The notes beneath the pieces were generated by a model. It made no database searches. It was given only the letters and a program-made list of their open reading frames with translations, and had not been told where the DNA came from. A stretch of 64,000 bases of DNA from Paralvinella palmiformis (lineage: Eukaryota > Annelida > Polychaeta > Terebellida > Alvinellidae). Positions 42,566-56,110 of this stretch are shown here, in pieces. The translations under genes and the position numbers were made by a program. Position 1 is the first letter of the stretch. Every line of letters starts with the position of its first letter. The stretch covers positions 124,001 to 188,000 of the forward strand of contig JAODUP010001053.1 in the NCBI GenBank assembly GCA_025642065.1, written 5' to 3'.

Positions 42566-43461
42566 TCTATCTGTTTATCTGCCTACCTGATCTATCGGGA
42601 CAGCTGTTGTTTTGTGACGTCATTTATTTATCTAGCTTATCACAAATTACACACACAGTGAACGCCTCCTAATCATGTATCATTAGCCGTGTATCATTAA
42701 TCAGCTGTAAATCGACACATTTCTCAAACAGATTTGGTTATTGATCGAGATACTACCGATATACTCCCGACGTCAACAACTTGACAAAAAAACCTAACAT
42801 ATCAATACTATATGTACTGGTGGGCCAGTGTTATGGGGGTCATTGACCTGTCTTAGGTCATGACCTATGTCGCGTTTATTGTATTTCAGTTAGTTGGCTT
42901 TGGTGTTTCTCCGCAATGACCAAGGTCAACTTCGTTGTGTAGGCGCGGACAGACTAATTTACGTCTTGTCATTTATGAATGGACACACGTTGTGTGTGTG
43001 TGTGTGTGTGCGCGCGCGCGTGTGTGTGCGTGTGCGTGTGCGTGCGTGTGAAAAGGCACGGAGACAGACTACCACGAATCGAAAAAACAACGTCTGGACG
43101 ATTCATCGAGGTGCTGATGTGGTAGGAGCGAGTCATCATGCTGAGCCACCTGTAATGGCTCACCAGTACTCGAATCGCCGTGAAACGAAACTCGAAAAAA
43201 AACAACGAATCCATCAAAAACCCAAGAATACAACCTCTGGACGGTTCTTCAGGGAGCTGAGTTCAGAGAAGACACTTATTCATTGTGAGACGTGCAATGT
43301 TTCATCAATCTCTAGATTGTCGCAGATATGAACCCCAACTTCTAATAATCCACGGTCAAGGTAGCACACTCAGGTCAGACAGAATAGGACGCTACCGGGA
43401 ACGTCTATGTTAACTACTTAGTCAGCTAACTAATAATTGTTGCATTTGTAGTCAAAACACT

Positions 43462-43648
43462 GGGGCGCCTCCGTGGTCTAGCTGGTAGCGCGTGCGATCA
43501 CAGGTCACTACCACCTGAGTTCGAATCTCGTCGTGGGCATGTCTGAAGGGTGTTTCATCTGCGACATTTGGAGGTCGTTCAGTCCATTTAGCCTAACCAC
43601 GTGCACAAAAGTGGCTGTAAAACATCAATCATCATCATCATCATCATC
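43462..43648 (+). repeat. SINE family A copy, full length with (ATC)n tail
   Basis: GGGGCGCCTCCGTGGTCTAG head through GCTGTAAAACATCAATCATC and seven ATC units. Confidence 0.92.
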
Positions 43649-43741
43649 AACAACACATGTCATATTTAAAACACTAATTTACTCGTTAGGATTAAGCTCC
43701 ACTGACACATTCTCTCCATGTATTTGTCATGATCTAAATAG

Positions 43742-43918
43742 TCGCGCGCTCGGCTACAGATCTCAACCACCTGAGTTCAAATCTTGGCGCGGGCATGTCT
43801 GGAGGGTGTTTCATCTTTCTCTTCGCCTCATTACGTTTAGAGGTCGCTCTGCCAATTTGGCTTATCACGCGCACAAAAGTGGCAATAAAATATCAAACAT
43901 CGTCAGTATCATCATCCG
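43742..43918 (+). repeat. SINE family A copy, diverged
   Basis: Begins TCGCGCGCTCGGCTACAGAT and keeps B box, middle and tail; 93 bp downstream of the previous copy in the same orientation. Confidence 0.85.
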
Positions 43919-45899
43919 TAAGTGAAAGCCTCGTGAGATGGATATTGGTGGGTGGATGAGTGTGAGTGGGTGGGTGTATAGTATACAGGCGTGGATACAA
44001 ACACACGTTTCTGTTTATCCCATCCCATTAATCAGAAGAAAACAATGATTGAATGTTTTCCTCGTTTGACGTCAACGTGAATTGATGACGCAATTATACA
44101 TCAATGCCGTCGGAAATAAAACCCCGCCAGTGGCTCCTCCTATCGTCTAATTGTCTGCGACATCTCGCTCTGATTGTCAAGAAGCTCATTCCAGCCCACC
44201 CAGACAATCAGGCAGGCCAATGTACATATAAACAGACAGACACACAGACAGGTAGGCAGACATTCGGACACTTGAGACACACACGTAGAGGAATACGATG
44301 CGTGCCTGCGTGCTTGCTAGAACACCTGCCTGCCTGTCTGTGTTTGTGCATTCGTGTCTCATTCCAATTGCTCTGCCAATATCTAAAGCTTACGTCAAAC
44401 ATCTGTAGATCTGCTGAAGCTATTATTGGACACAACGCGTGACATCTTAAACTAGATGAACAACCTCTCATAAACGGTAGAGAACGATCGTTCTACAATA
44501 AAAATGGCGCCTAAATCCAAGAGACAAAACTCGACAAAAACATATTAAACCCACAGACGTTTGAAATTTCTAATTATGTGTATCTATATATTTATTTAGT
44601 TAGTTACTTATTTAAATATGTCTGATTTTTTTGTCATCGTGCCAGTTAATAACGAATAGACAATATTCACAACTAGTGCGACATCTGACGGCAGTCTGAA
44701 GCAAACACGCTTGTGGGTCGCAATCGACGCCACTGATCATTAGCCGCATGGCTGACGTAAGAAGTCTCTAGAGGAGGTCCAATCAGAATCGTTGTTCATG
44801 TTTATACTTTTGAACGTGACGGCTCAAAGTGTGTGATTATTTATTCAAGGCTGTGGGTCAAATTCGCTTGCACTTTAACCTCTGGTCTTGACCTGAATAA
44901 TGGGACGCAATGGCCAACTCCAGCAGAGGGAGCATCATGGTTTTCTGTGTGCTAGATAGACGTGTGTAATCAACGCTAGACTCCATCAGCTTCATCCAAC
45001 AAGACGCTTCAATGAGACTGTGATTGGAGCATTACGCTACAAATATCCAGGTTTTGTGTCAGAATCTGAATCATATCGATCTCTGTGGGATGTCTCATCA
45101 AGCAGTCACTTTTCGGCCATAAGTGCCAAGTACGACAACCGTCGGTCCAGACTAAACAACTCACTCACTCATTAATGCACTCACTCACTCACTCATTAAT
45201 GCACTCACTCACTCACTCATCCAGCACCGTGCAAACATAGATATTTTCGTTTATAGATTAGCTAGTCAGTCTATGACAGGCCATTAGGCAACTGGTAGAT
45301 TTTAACCTAGAACCCACTGGTTTCTACGTAACAACTTTAATAATGAGCCATCGCGACCCATTACCTCACTCAGACCGAAAGAACACTTTGTAAATAATTG
45401 TGGATAATATTTACATACGGAATTTACCTAATTGTACTGAAAGAGTAGTTAGATTCCGGAACTATTTTGTAAAATACTTCAGTTTCATTCCACAAAAGAT
45501 TGAGTATTTTTTATATATTTGACGAAAACAAGATGGTTTCAGGTGACTATGTTATAATTAAAAGTTACTTCTCATTCTCGCAAGAGATTTTCTGAATAAC
45601 AAATATATTTTAATCGATGTAGTTGACTTGCTTAATATATTCTGCGGTGTGTATGTGGGGGGAGGGTGACGTGTGTGTGGGGGGGGCATCTACCCGAACA
45701 AATAATGTCTTCAAAAGTGTAATACATATTTGTCAGAAGAATACAGTTCAAGATAAAAGAAAGATAAACACTTCTCAACGTATTAAACTTTAAACTCCAT
45801 ATAATAGAATCATAACAATTAAACTTCTATAATGCCATGGAACGGAGAAGACAATATTTGCTGAACAGAGACAACGAACTATCTGATAATCGAAGATGA

Positions 45900-45900
<1 letters not shown>

Positions 45901-45972
<72 letters not shown>
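45901..45972. repeat. (CA)n tract
   Basis: About 35 CA units with one interruption. Confidence 0.95.
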
Positions 45973-45974
<2 letters not shown>

Positions 45975-46079
45975 GCAACTCTAACGCTATACGAAATCGC
46001 GCTTCAAACATTCGAAGTACAATGTGTAACAGCAGCACTAAATCTAAACGATCTGATCCTGAAATATATCTTCCAGTCA

Positions 46080-46271
46080 GATGATGATGATGATGATGAT
46101 GATGATTGATGTTTTACGGCCACTTTTGTGCACATGGTAGGCTAAATGGGCCGAGCGACCTCTGAAAGTAACGAAGCGAAGTCGAAGACGAAACAACCTT
46201 CGGATATGCCGACCACGGGTGGTAGTGATCTGTGTTCCAAGACGCGACCGCTAGACCACGGTGGCGCCCCC
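46080..46271 (-). repeat. SINE family A copy with (ATC)n tail
   Basis: Reverse full-length copy: GAT units at the tail, GTTTTACGGCCACTTTTGTG, then the head GACCACGGTGGCGCC. Confidence 0.92.
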
Positions 46272-46727
46272 TATATTTACCAGTCAGAATGCTGCTATCT
46301 GAAGCTTGTTCAATCTCGACGGAGGGACAAAAGCCGTACAGCAATCTAAGGAGAGTAATCCTTCCCATCATCAACTCCCAGACTCCGGATTAAGTCGTCT
46401 AATCGTATTTTAAACGTGCAGCAAGTAAAGACAACATATGCAATGTTCTTAAAACCCATTTTAATTGGTTTATTTATAATATCTATTGGCCAAGTTATTT
46501 ATATATGAAATATGATCGTCTTACGACAGGCAGAAGGTGGGTTAATACTGTTTCCTGTTTTAAAGCTTCTCGGAGTGGTTCCAGTCACATAAGTGGCTAT
46601 ATAAACTATTCTTGTTATCTTATCAGTTTTAAGACAAGCCATAAACCATCCTTTGGAATGGAACACAGAGAAGAAGGTATTTAACAATATGGATCGAAAA
46701 CCACGAACTATCATATGGAACATGATC

Positions 46728-46905
46728 GATGATTGGCGTTTTACGGCCACTTTTTTGTAGGCTAAATGGACCGAGCGACTTCCAAAGGTAACGAAGCGAA
46801 GTCGAAGATGAAACGCCCGTTAGATATACCGACGCCGAGATTCGAACTCGGGTGGTAGTGATCTGTGATCCAACGCGCTACCAGTTAGACATCGGAGACG
46901 TCCCC
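46728..46905 (-). repeat. SINE family A copy between duplicated flanks
   Basis: Reverse full-length copy with clean A and B boxes (CGAACTCGGGTGGTAG region). About 60 bp of sequence repeats on both sides. Confidence 0.92.
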
Positions 46906-47162
46906 CTAGATTGGAACAGAGCCTAGAAGGCATTTGACAGTATGGATCAAAAACCACGAACTGTCATAGAACAACGAACATAACTGATAGATCTAGACTG
47001 ATAGGTTGGGCTAAAATGTTAAAATAATAACATACTGAGATACTCACATGATATTCACTTATTTTCACATGGTTTTCTACCATTTGATCAACAATTTAAG
47101 GAAACGTTACGCGTCTTTTACGCATTCACCAAATTAGTACGATCGTCAAAATTTGCCGATCT

Positions 47163-47201
<39 letters not shown>

Positions 47202-47917
47202 TCCAAGTGTATGTCATGATGTTGCGTTGTGTAGTATTATATGTACGACTATGACAGGGAGTGATCTCAAAATATCAAATCCATAAAGGCGTTAGGGAGG
47301 GAGGGACGTTTAAGGTATTCAATAGTTATTGATATATTGTTTAACAGTAAGATTACGCCGAGTGTAATAGCACAATATACTGCTGTAGTTACTGCTCTGA
47401 CGTAGGTCTGCAGTTTTCAGTTACATCTGCTTTATCAAATGTCAAAGAACAAAAAACCGATATATCGATCTGTAAAAATGAAAACAGAACAACAGGAAAC
47501 TTGGGGGAGGCGTCTTTATGTATGTCGTATGAATATAGTATTTGCATAATATATGCGGACGTACTCGACTTGTGATTGGTCGTGTGGGGTTGCGGGGACT
47601 ATTTTCGGCCCGGAACAGGTGTAGGAATATTCGAGTACTCGGATTAATTCAGAGATTTACCTATCGGCTCACAACATTGGGAGATATTTTTCCTTTCCAC
47701 CGAGACGCCGTTCAAATGACGATTACCACCGTTCAGGTACTTCGACTCGTTTTTTTTCTCTGATCCCAATGTTACCTAGACCTGTGGGAAGTTTCATTCG
47801 AACATTTCATTAAGTCATCACTCGCTCAGAGGCCAAATATCGTTCGCTCGCTCGATTGCTCACTCACTCACTGATTTATTCGCTTACTCACTCAAACTCA
47901 CTCACTCACTCACTGTT

Positions 47918-48212
47918 TTGTCAATGAATGTTGGGGAAGAGAACATAGATTCAGCCTACGTTATCTCTGTTTATTGATCATAATTTGGGTACGATACAAA
48001 ACAAAAACAACCAAAACGGTGAGGTGGGGCGATTCGAACCGGAGACCTCCCACATTGTGGCCCGTCGCTTCCCCTAATCAGCCCCGATATCCAACTCCCG
48101 CCCCCGTCCCAGGCAACCAACGCCAGCGGAAGTCGTGGGAACGAAATCGCGAACAACACGAACGTAATTGAACTGGAGCAAATAAACACTCAGAAGGGAA
48201 TGGAATATTCTC
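47918..48212 (-). repeat. SINE-like family D copy 2 with GTGA tail
   Basis: By eye more than 90% identical, in inverted orientation, to 31400-31690. On the minus strand it also runs into GTGA units (47860-47918 on the plus strand is CACT repeats). Confidence 0.88.
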
Positions 48213-48751
48213 CGACCACCAACAGCCGGGCTAGTACGGAACAACAATCATTCGTACCAATTTATGACTTGCATGAGAATCGTGCAAATTGACAGTTCGT
48301 CATCTTTGCTCATTAAATATTCATCGTCTCGTTCGCCAATAGAACGATCCGGGGTCGGGGATATTTTTTCTCCTCGGTGATGGATTAGCATCTGTCGTGA
48401 ATGTTCTCCTCGAAGCTTTACACAAACCGCCGTCAATAAGTGTTTATATCATCTGTCACTGACCGGCACGCTGTCGGGATCCAGGCACTTGAAACTCTTA
48501 AATATGGATTGGTTCGTGAGGTGTGCAAACTATGGAAAGCCGTTGGGAACAAAAATGAAAGTCAATGAACGAATCCTGCGAGCCCACGGGCGTGTTTATC
48601 GTACTTTTTACGATGAATGAACGGGATGACACTCAATAGCAATTAGCAGTTAAGTTAACTAAGATGTCGGCCCTGTGTTTATAACTTTCCCAACATTAAA
48701 ACTGTGGGAAGGGGGAGCTTGTAAATTTTATATTCGTCACTTTTTAGTATC

Positions 48752-48860
48752 AAGATGAAAGATGGAACATTCTTCGGACATGCCCACGATAAGATTTGAA
48801 CTCGGGTGGTTGAGATATGTGGCCAAACGCGCTATCGGTTAGGCCCTAACAGCGCCGCCT
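48752..48860 (-). repeat. SINE family A head fragment
   Basis: Covers the B box (GATTTGAACTCGGGTGG in this orientation) and the A-box side; tail missing. Confidence 0.8.
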
Positions 48861-50152
48861 TTAGCTAGTAGGATGGAGTGATGTATTAAACATGTAGAAC
48901 CTCCTAAATCACATATAAACGATGCTTAAAATAATAACCTGACATAACACACTGTCTGTCGCCATTTTGCTATGTATCAACGTAGATGTCATGTCCCGTA
49001 TGCTGACTCTACGCCACCAGTTTTTACCAGACTAGCTAATCATAGGAACTCGACCTGTCGACGCCAAAATAGATCAAAGGCACTTCGTCTTTTACCTTAA
49101 AACACCACCCCCCACCACCCCCCGTCCCCCGATTCCTCTTTCAAACATTTTTCCAGGCCCTATAATGAATCTGAATTCTATGATGGGTTCAAACGAACTC
49201 GTCTTGCTTCATCGGTTCCGTTTGATGAGGCATGTGAACCTGGCAGCGTTTGATGGGAGTTTCGAAATGTATTTCCCGTCTCTCGCGTAATGTTCAGTAG
49301 AGTGACAGGCTTCAAGGTGCCGGGTTTGGATCTCGTGGATTTTCTCAACTCACAGGTTCCTATAGCAGGAAAAGAATCTGATGGTGTTTTGAGTCGAGTT
49401 ACGTAGTTCTAATGATCTATTAGTGAGTGAGTGAGTGAGTGAGTGGACGGGCGGGCGAGCGAGCGAGCGAGCGAACATATGCCCCATTACGGAAAGATAT
49501 CAGATTTAGGGTCCAAAGACTTTTATTGTAGCTGTAGGATGTTTCATACGATAACCTCTTCCCTTGCCAAAGTGTACCACGTATAATTTGTGCTACAAAT
49601 TATACTTTGACCGAACCCCCCCCACCCCTCTCTCAGGTGAGACAGTCAGCGAGTGTGATGTTTGTTTCGCATCAACGCCTTTCACATCTAAGATGATACT
49701 GGCCGAGGGGCACCTCCTTCCCCGTAAAATATCTCGTAAAGGGTGGGCTAACACTAGGATTCGAAACCAGACCTGAAGGTGGGGATGACGCTTTCGGCCC
49801 TATCCTTGGTAATTAGACAACTAATAAAGCCTTGCCGTTTTGCCCTTTGGGCTACAGAACAAACGGAGAGAGGGCCAACATAATCTGGCGATGAAAGAAC
49901 GATGATCTGATGAAGTCGTAGATAACCAGGCTCTTTATAAAATGATGATTGTAGGGATGGATTGTTGTGGTTTTTGATGGGGGGTGCGTGTGTGGGGGGG
50001 GGTTATCGGTGACTGCTGACGCTGGGCAGCCTGATAACCATCTCGCGTTATCGTATCTCGATTTGAGGTGGTTCTGGATGTATTTGTGGGGGTGAGCTAG
50101 CGCTCTCTCCCTCTCCGTCTCCCCCTCTCTCTAAGTCTTTAGAAAAAGGACG

Positions 50153-50183
<31 letters not shown>

Positions 50184-50242
50184 ATTGCTGCTGCTGCTGT
50201 TGTCACTACCACCATCGTCATCATCATCACTATCATCATCAG

Positions 50243-50288
<46 letters not shown>

Positions 50289-51861
50289 GTAATAATAATA
50301 ATAGTGCTGTAAGCTTAATAACCCTTTCTAGCGGGAACAACAAAAAGTGTACACATTGATAAATCAGTGAACCCCCCAAAAGGGCCATATAAGGTAAGTA
50401 CACGGTACATCGATAAATTAGAACAAACATTAAACCTTAGTACAACGTTGTACATCTCTATCTGTTATAATGAAGTTATTATCTAAATGTCCTGACAACG
50501 TTCCAACCAACCCCCCAACTCCACCCCCAATACCCTCCCCATAATCTCAAATACCAATAACTAATACGAATTGCTGCATCAGATGTGTATAGACGTACAT
50601 ACGTGAGCGTCATATTATCACATCTTGTCTTATCAGATGTAACATAACATAATATGAAGTTCATTCCGTTGCTCTGGTAGTCGACAAGATGTCTTCTTCG
50701 TATTGGTGGAGATATATCGGTGGAGCAAATGTGGTATTCGTTATGGAATAGCTCTGGCTGAGAGAATCTGCGGTGAGTTGGTATGGAGCCATGGTGTGGA
50801 TGAGTGAGTGAGTGAGTAAGTGAGTGAGTGAGTGAGTGCGTGCGTGAGTGAGTGAATCAGTCAGTCAGTCAGTCAGTCATTCAGTCAGTCAGTTAATCAG
50901 TCAGTCAGTCAATGAATCAATGAGTCAGTAAGTGAGTTAGTGAATAAGTGAGTGAATGGGGAAATGACTGGTTGAACGGACTATCAGATGAATAGAAAGC
51001 GCACACGCACACGCGCACACACGCACACACACACCTTATCGCGAAAACGTTATTTGTGTGCTTGCTTAGGTGCATGCCTGCATGCGTATATGCGCTTGTC
51101 TATCGCCACGATCACTTTTTTATATTCTACCTTTCGTCGTCAAATTAATCAGACCATGATCTACGAATAACCATCTCTCAGACCCCGAGAGCTCACTACT
51201 GACAAAATATACGTGTATACGTCACAACAGTCATCATACCTCCCCCCCGCCATCATCAGCAACGACTGTTATGGCTTTATATGGGGCGAGAAGGCCCCGC
51301 GATCATGTAAGTTCCCCCTCCCTCCCTCCCTACTCGCACTCCATCTCGTTTTATAACCACTTGAGGGGGGAAGTATTATTCAAGAAATAACGATCTTCTT
51401 ATAAGAGAAGAAGAACGGCAATAGCTCACATGATTCACCTCTAACAAGCTTCGCTGTCGTCATGACGACGAGGAATAACGGCAGCTACGTGTATGTATTA
51501 ATCACACACACACACACACACACCACTATCCTCGGCAATTATTTCATTTCGACTTTCGCCGTATCGGTCTTAATTAATGTCGTCTTCAGTACAGCGTCAC
51601 GGCGTCGGATGGCTGCCGAACGGCGGGGACGAGGTGAGAACTGTTCCAATTCGGGGTTTTTGTTCGGTAAATAGCAAGTACGTTTGCATTTTTTTACAGC
51701 CAACTCTCGTTTAACAGGATTGTAACAATGTAAGGGGCTAAAGTTATAATTCGGTCGAATCTGGCTGGATAAAGTTTGACGGGATATTTGGGAGACGGTC
51801 TTTATAATCCGGTTATATGGAAAGTCCGAGATCTGGTTATTCAAGAGTTGACGTTATAAAG

Positions 51862-51907
<46 letters not shown>

Positions 51908-51926
51908 CCACATCAAGTATTAAACA

Positions 51927-51962
<36 letters not shown>

Positions 51963-51976
51963 TTTAGTCGAAAAAG

Positions 51977-52036
<60 letters not shown>

Positions 52037-52090
52037 CTCACTCACTCACTCGCGCGTCAGTTATCACCGAGTCATCACTCACTTACCTGT
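48861..52090. other. Intergenic with microsatellites, no gene seen
   Basis: GAGT tract 49423-49445, TAT/AAT tracts 50155-50290, GAGT/CAGT tract 50802-50960, CA 51505-51523, AT and CA tracts 51868-52035. A tRNA-like degraded segment may lie near 49690-49780. No convincing exon. Confidence 0.5.
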
Positions 52091-52099
52091 CACCTATCT

Positions 52100-54220
52100 A
52101 TAGTGGGATAGTCATCCGTTACAACATCGTTCCAGTTCTTCGCCAGTTCTATACGCTATCCCGTACACGAGCCAATTGTCCGCAGCTCGACAACTGTCCC
52201 GTACGCACACTCGGTGCGCGTACGTGCAAACTAGTTGGACGCTGTCTGGCGGCGCCGAGTTAGAAGTCGAAGATCGGCGGTCAATATGGGTCAACCGTAA
52301 GTGAAATATGGACACAAACAAACGAATGAACAAATGCCTGAGAGATGGAGATATGTGTCCCGTTCCAGCTCAGACAGACTAGTGTAATAACGTCGGCGTG
52401 TGACATCGGTCAAAAGCTGACGCGATCAGCGCGACATCTGTCGCCAGTGGCGAGAAGTCTCGGTCTCAGCAGCCAGCCAACGGCGCTAATAATCGATGGC
52501 GGTACGTGGCTCCACCTGGTGGCCAGCAATCGGGGTGGAGGTGACGTGGGGAGGGGGTGGTCTGTCCTCGGATTCGCCGATGGCGCGGCGCCAGTTCCGG
52601 TCGATATCGGGTTTGTTTTTCGGTGTCCGAGCGGTGGCGCGTCTGACTAATGGACATCAATCGGGCGTTTGACGAGCTTCAGGGCCGAGACATTTCGGAA
52701 AACATTTCCTGGAAAACGGTTTACTCAACCGTCGGCATTGAGAGAGAGAGAGCATTTGACCGAGCACTGTGGTCTGATGATGATGACCCTGTTGTTGTTG
52801 TTGTTGTTGTTGTCGTCGTCGTCGAATGACCGTCACGCCCGCGGTTACTTCGGCTAATTTCGAAGGCTGCGAGAAGCGATCGTGCTTTTCGGGGGCGCGG
52901 CGTTAGCCGAAGCGTAAAAACATCCGGCCGTAAAGTTTGGCACGTTTACGTCGCGGTTGTTTTCACCTGGTTGCTCTGACGCGGACGCGGTTGTTTTCTC
53001 TCTCTCGTTCAGCGGTCCGGTCGTTGCTCCGCTGCGGCGTTGTTACGCGGCGTTCCACGATCTGTGCGGAGAGGGGCCCCGCATCGACAGGACACATTCT
53101 TTAGCGCTCAGCGACCCGTGTAATGCGGACACCTGCGTAACCGGTCACCCGAATTTACAGCCTTTTGCTGTCTTGGCCGCGATATGGCAGTCTGTCTGTA
53201 TGTCTGATAGTATCGGGCGGACTTGGCTGCAATTTAGCAGGTCAGGTTTCCGAAATCACGTAGTTCACTGAACTAAAACCATCGAAATCGCCAGCCTCTC
53301 TCTGTCTGTCTGTCTGTCTGTCTGTCGTAACACATCATTACTCGCGGCCTGCTGATCCCCTCCTATCCGGTCACGTCCGGGAAAACCCGAAGTCAACACA
53401 CATCCAATGACGAACGTCAGTTGCCCGAGAGAACATAAACACAAACGCCGACACCCGACCTTTTGATGTCCGTCTAACGGATCCATCCACCACCGCCGCC
53501 CCGTCCCAGTCCCCCTCCGCAAGCAACACGGCGCTCCGGAACGGCCGCGAAACGGACGCCAGTCGACGGAACCGATACCGGATCGTCACAGGCCGAAAGA
53601 CAAACATGCCAAATCTCGGATTACGGCGTTTTGTTTTCACATAATAGCATCGTTAGTGTTTTTGGCGGCGATTCCCTCAGCAAGGACGATCATTATATCT
53701 GGGTCGCGTCAAAATTGAGGGCCGCCGGCGTTCGCTTTCAATTATGTGTTATTAGTCGGATTGTCGTCGAGAGAGAGCAGACGATCGGAGAACTTCCGAC
53801 CGTCTGCTATGGCTAGCCGAGTCGTTTGAGGGTGGGGGGTTGTCGCGCGTGCGTGTGCGCACGCGCGCTCGCTCGGGGAAGCCACCCGATGGCGATTGAG
53901 AGTTGGGGAAAGCGTCTGGGTCGAGCTTTGATTAAGCACATCTAGCGACACACGTGCGCCCCCCCCCCACACACACACAACGCGCGCGCACTCATTTGAT
54001 GACGTCTGCTCAACGTCATCCAATATGGCTGTTGTTTTGATGTAGCCAATCAAAGGTCACGTTTAGGCGGAAGTGGCGAGGTGGCGATAAAACGATTATC
54101 CGTCGGTCTGCAGATTTCCCTGTCAGTGACGACTGGAGGTCTATGAGTCGGCGTGTACAAATAAACACACGCACATGCGCGTTAGCCGAATGGGCGCAAC
54201 ACAAGAGAGGTAGATTCCGG
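52100..54220. promoter_or_regulatory. 2-kb CpG-rich, nearly repeat-free block
   Basis: GC- and CpG-rich relative to everything around it, open in many frames on both strands without protein motifs. A CpG-island-like promoter or enhancer region is the simplest reading. At 52286-52296 an ATG is followed after 11 bases by a consensus donor GTAAGT, which could be a minimal first coding exon. Confidence 0.35.
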
Positions 54221-54234
54221 GGGTCTTTTTGACC

Positions 54235-54237
<3 letters not shown>

Positions 54238-54300
<63 letters not shown>

Positions 54301-54301
54301 A
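54238..54301. repeat. (AT)n then (GT)n
   Basis: About 20 AT and 13 GT units. Confidence 0.95.
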
Positions 54302-55433
54302 CCCACGCACGTATACACAAATATACAGAGACTAATCAATTGAATTACAAACGCAGTGTAACATACACTCCACATTATAAATACGGAGCTTGTGATTTTG
54401 CTACAACAACAACAACAATGATATTTATAGTACTAGTAATAAATCACCTTCTTAAACTGGTTCATGTTGAAGTTTCACTACTTTTGGGTATTTCAACCAC
54501 CCCCACCCCTCTTTGGTTATACTGTTGTGTCTGCCATAACCATAAACGTCACGTGACATTTGTCATGCGCAAAATGAAGTGCGCAGTAACAATGGGAGCA
54601 GATCGATTTACCGAGAACCTTAAGCAATGTTTCCTCTAATCAACGATGGCCAGACAGAGAGAGTGTGTGTGTGTGTGCGTGTGTGTTCACCAAACCCTGG
54701 CGCTGTGCGATGATTCTTCACTCAACGACAACATGGCCGGACTGAACTATTAAGGGAAGTTCACCAGATGTTATCCCAATGACAGAAAACAACCGAATCC
54801 AGTTTTTTTATGTTCGTTGTTTGTAAAAAATAACAGGATGTTTATCGGCGAGTCGTATCTCGCATACTTTACCACGGATTGTTGTTGAGTCGGTTAATCA
54901 AAACTGATAAAATCACAAAGCTGGCTGATAAAATATCTGGAGAAATATTTAATATGGAAATGATTGCATGAAATATGGATTTTGTGGCTGAATTATATAC
55001 GAGATAAGTCAAATTAGCATATATTTAAGCTGCTAATTCACACACACACACCCTCTCTCTCTCTCTCTCTCTCTCTCTTCACTCTTTATAAACTTTGTCA
55101 AGAGTAATAAATCCTCGTTCCAATATTTATTTATTTTAGAAACCATCCAAATGACATTCAAAGTGTTTTGTTTTAAACTTTCCTTTGATTCATTTGTCTA
55201 AATCTTCTTTAACTGTCAGCACTAGACGCAAGAAAACTCTCCCAGTGTCTATCCACTCTTAACAATAATTTTCATCTCGAAGCGCAAATCTACGAAAGAA
55301 GTGATTGCTACAAATTGAATGATTACTTAAATATTCTGTAAAATGGTTAATATGACAACGAGGTTGAGGATGGCAACCTTAAGTGTTCGGGTTCAACTCC
55401 TTTTGTACCATTGCAGCCTTAAAAATATAAATA
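54302..55433. other. Intergenic, no gene seen
   Basis: AT-rich with small GT and CT tracts (54662-54688, 55041-55078). Confidence 0.6.
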
Positions 55434-55595
55434 TTGATGTTTTACGGCCACTTTTGTCTACAAGGTAGGCTAAATGGGCCCAGCCACCTCAAAGGGAAAT
55501 GAGGTGAAGCGAAAGATGAAACACCCTTCTAGTGTATCCCGGCCGGGGTTTGAACTCAGGTACTATTGATATGTGCTATATATATGGAGGCGCCA
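55434..55595 (-). repeat. SINE family A copy
   Basis: Reverse copy from TTGATGTTTTACGGCCAC to the head ATGGAGGCGCCA, directly before the LINE remnant. Confidence 0.88.
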
Positions 55596-55689
55596 CTGAA
55601 GCCGAATGTAGTTAGCAGTTTAAGAGTTCTTTTCGTTGGCAGAGGTTCTTGGTTTGGACCCTACGCCCCTGTAGTAGCGCCGTGTTTGG

Positions 55690-56110
55690 ACACTTTTGTC
55701 ACCAACATAACAGCTCTCAAATGGATAACATCATACCTTACCGACCGCTTCCAGGTAGTGGTCATAGATAGCGAGCATTCTAAGCCAGTACTCCTAAAAT
55801 ATGATGTACCACAAAGCTCGGTACTCGGCCCGAAGAAATACACCATGTACGCTAAGCCTCTAGGAGCCATTATCCGTTGGCATGGACTTTCTTACCATTT
55901 GTATGCAGACGACACACAGCTATATATCTCATTCAAGCCGAAGGAAGACGGTGTGAAAGCACAATCCCTCTCACGCATTGAGAACTGTCTTACTGACATT
56001 GAGGATGGATGCATACAAACATGCTGAAACTGAACAGTGACAAGACGGAAGTTGTACTGTTTACATCTAAGCATAATGCCATCCATATGAAAAACGTTAC
56101 TGTTACAAGC
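55690..56110 (+). pseudogene. CR1-like LINE reverse transcriptase remnant
   Basis: Translates to ALKWITSYLTDRFQVVVID, then VPQSSVLGPKKYTMYAKPLG, then HGLSYHLYADDTQLYISF with the catalytic YADD box intact. After a frameshift near 56020 comes MLKLNSDKTEVVLFTSKHN. These are the RT blocks before and after the active site in CR1/jockey-like elements. The N-terminal RT half and the domain end are missing, and the loop normally reading GPLLF is altered to GPKKY. Confidence 0.85.

Noticed and set aside
53265..53640. Overlapping minus-strand frames of 85-89 codons
   Set aside because: Same CpG-rich composition effect, with basic low-information translations.
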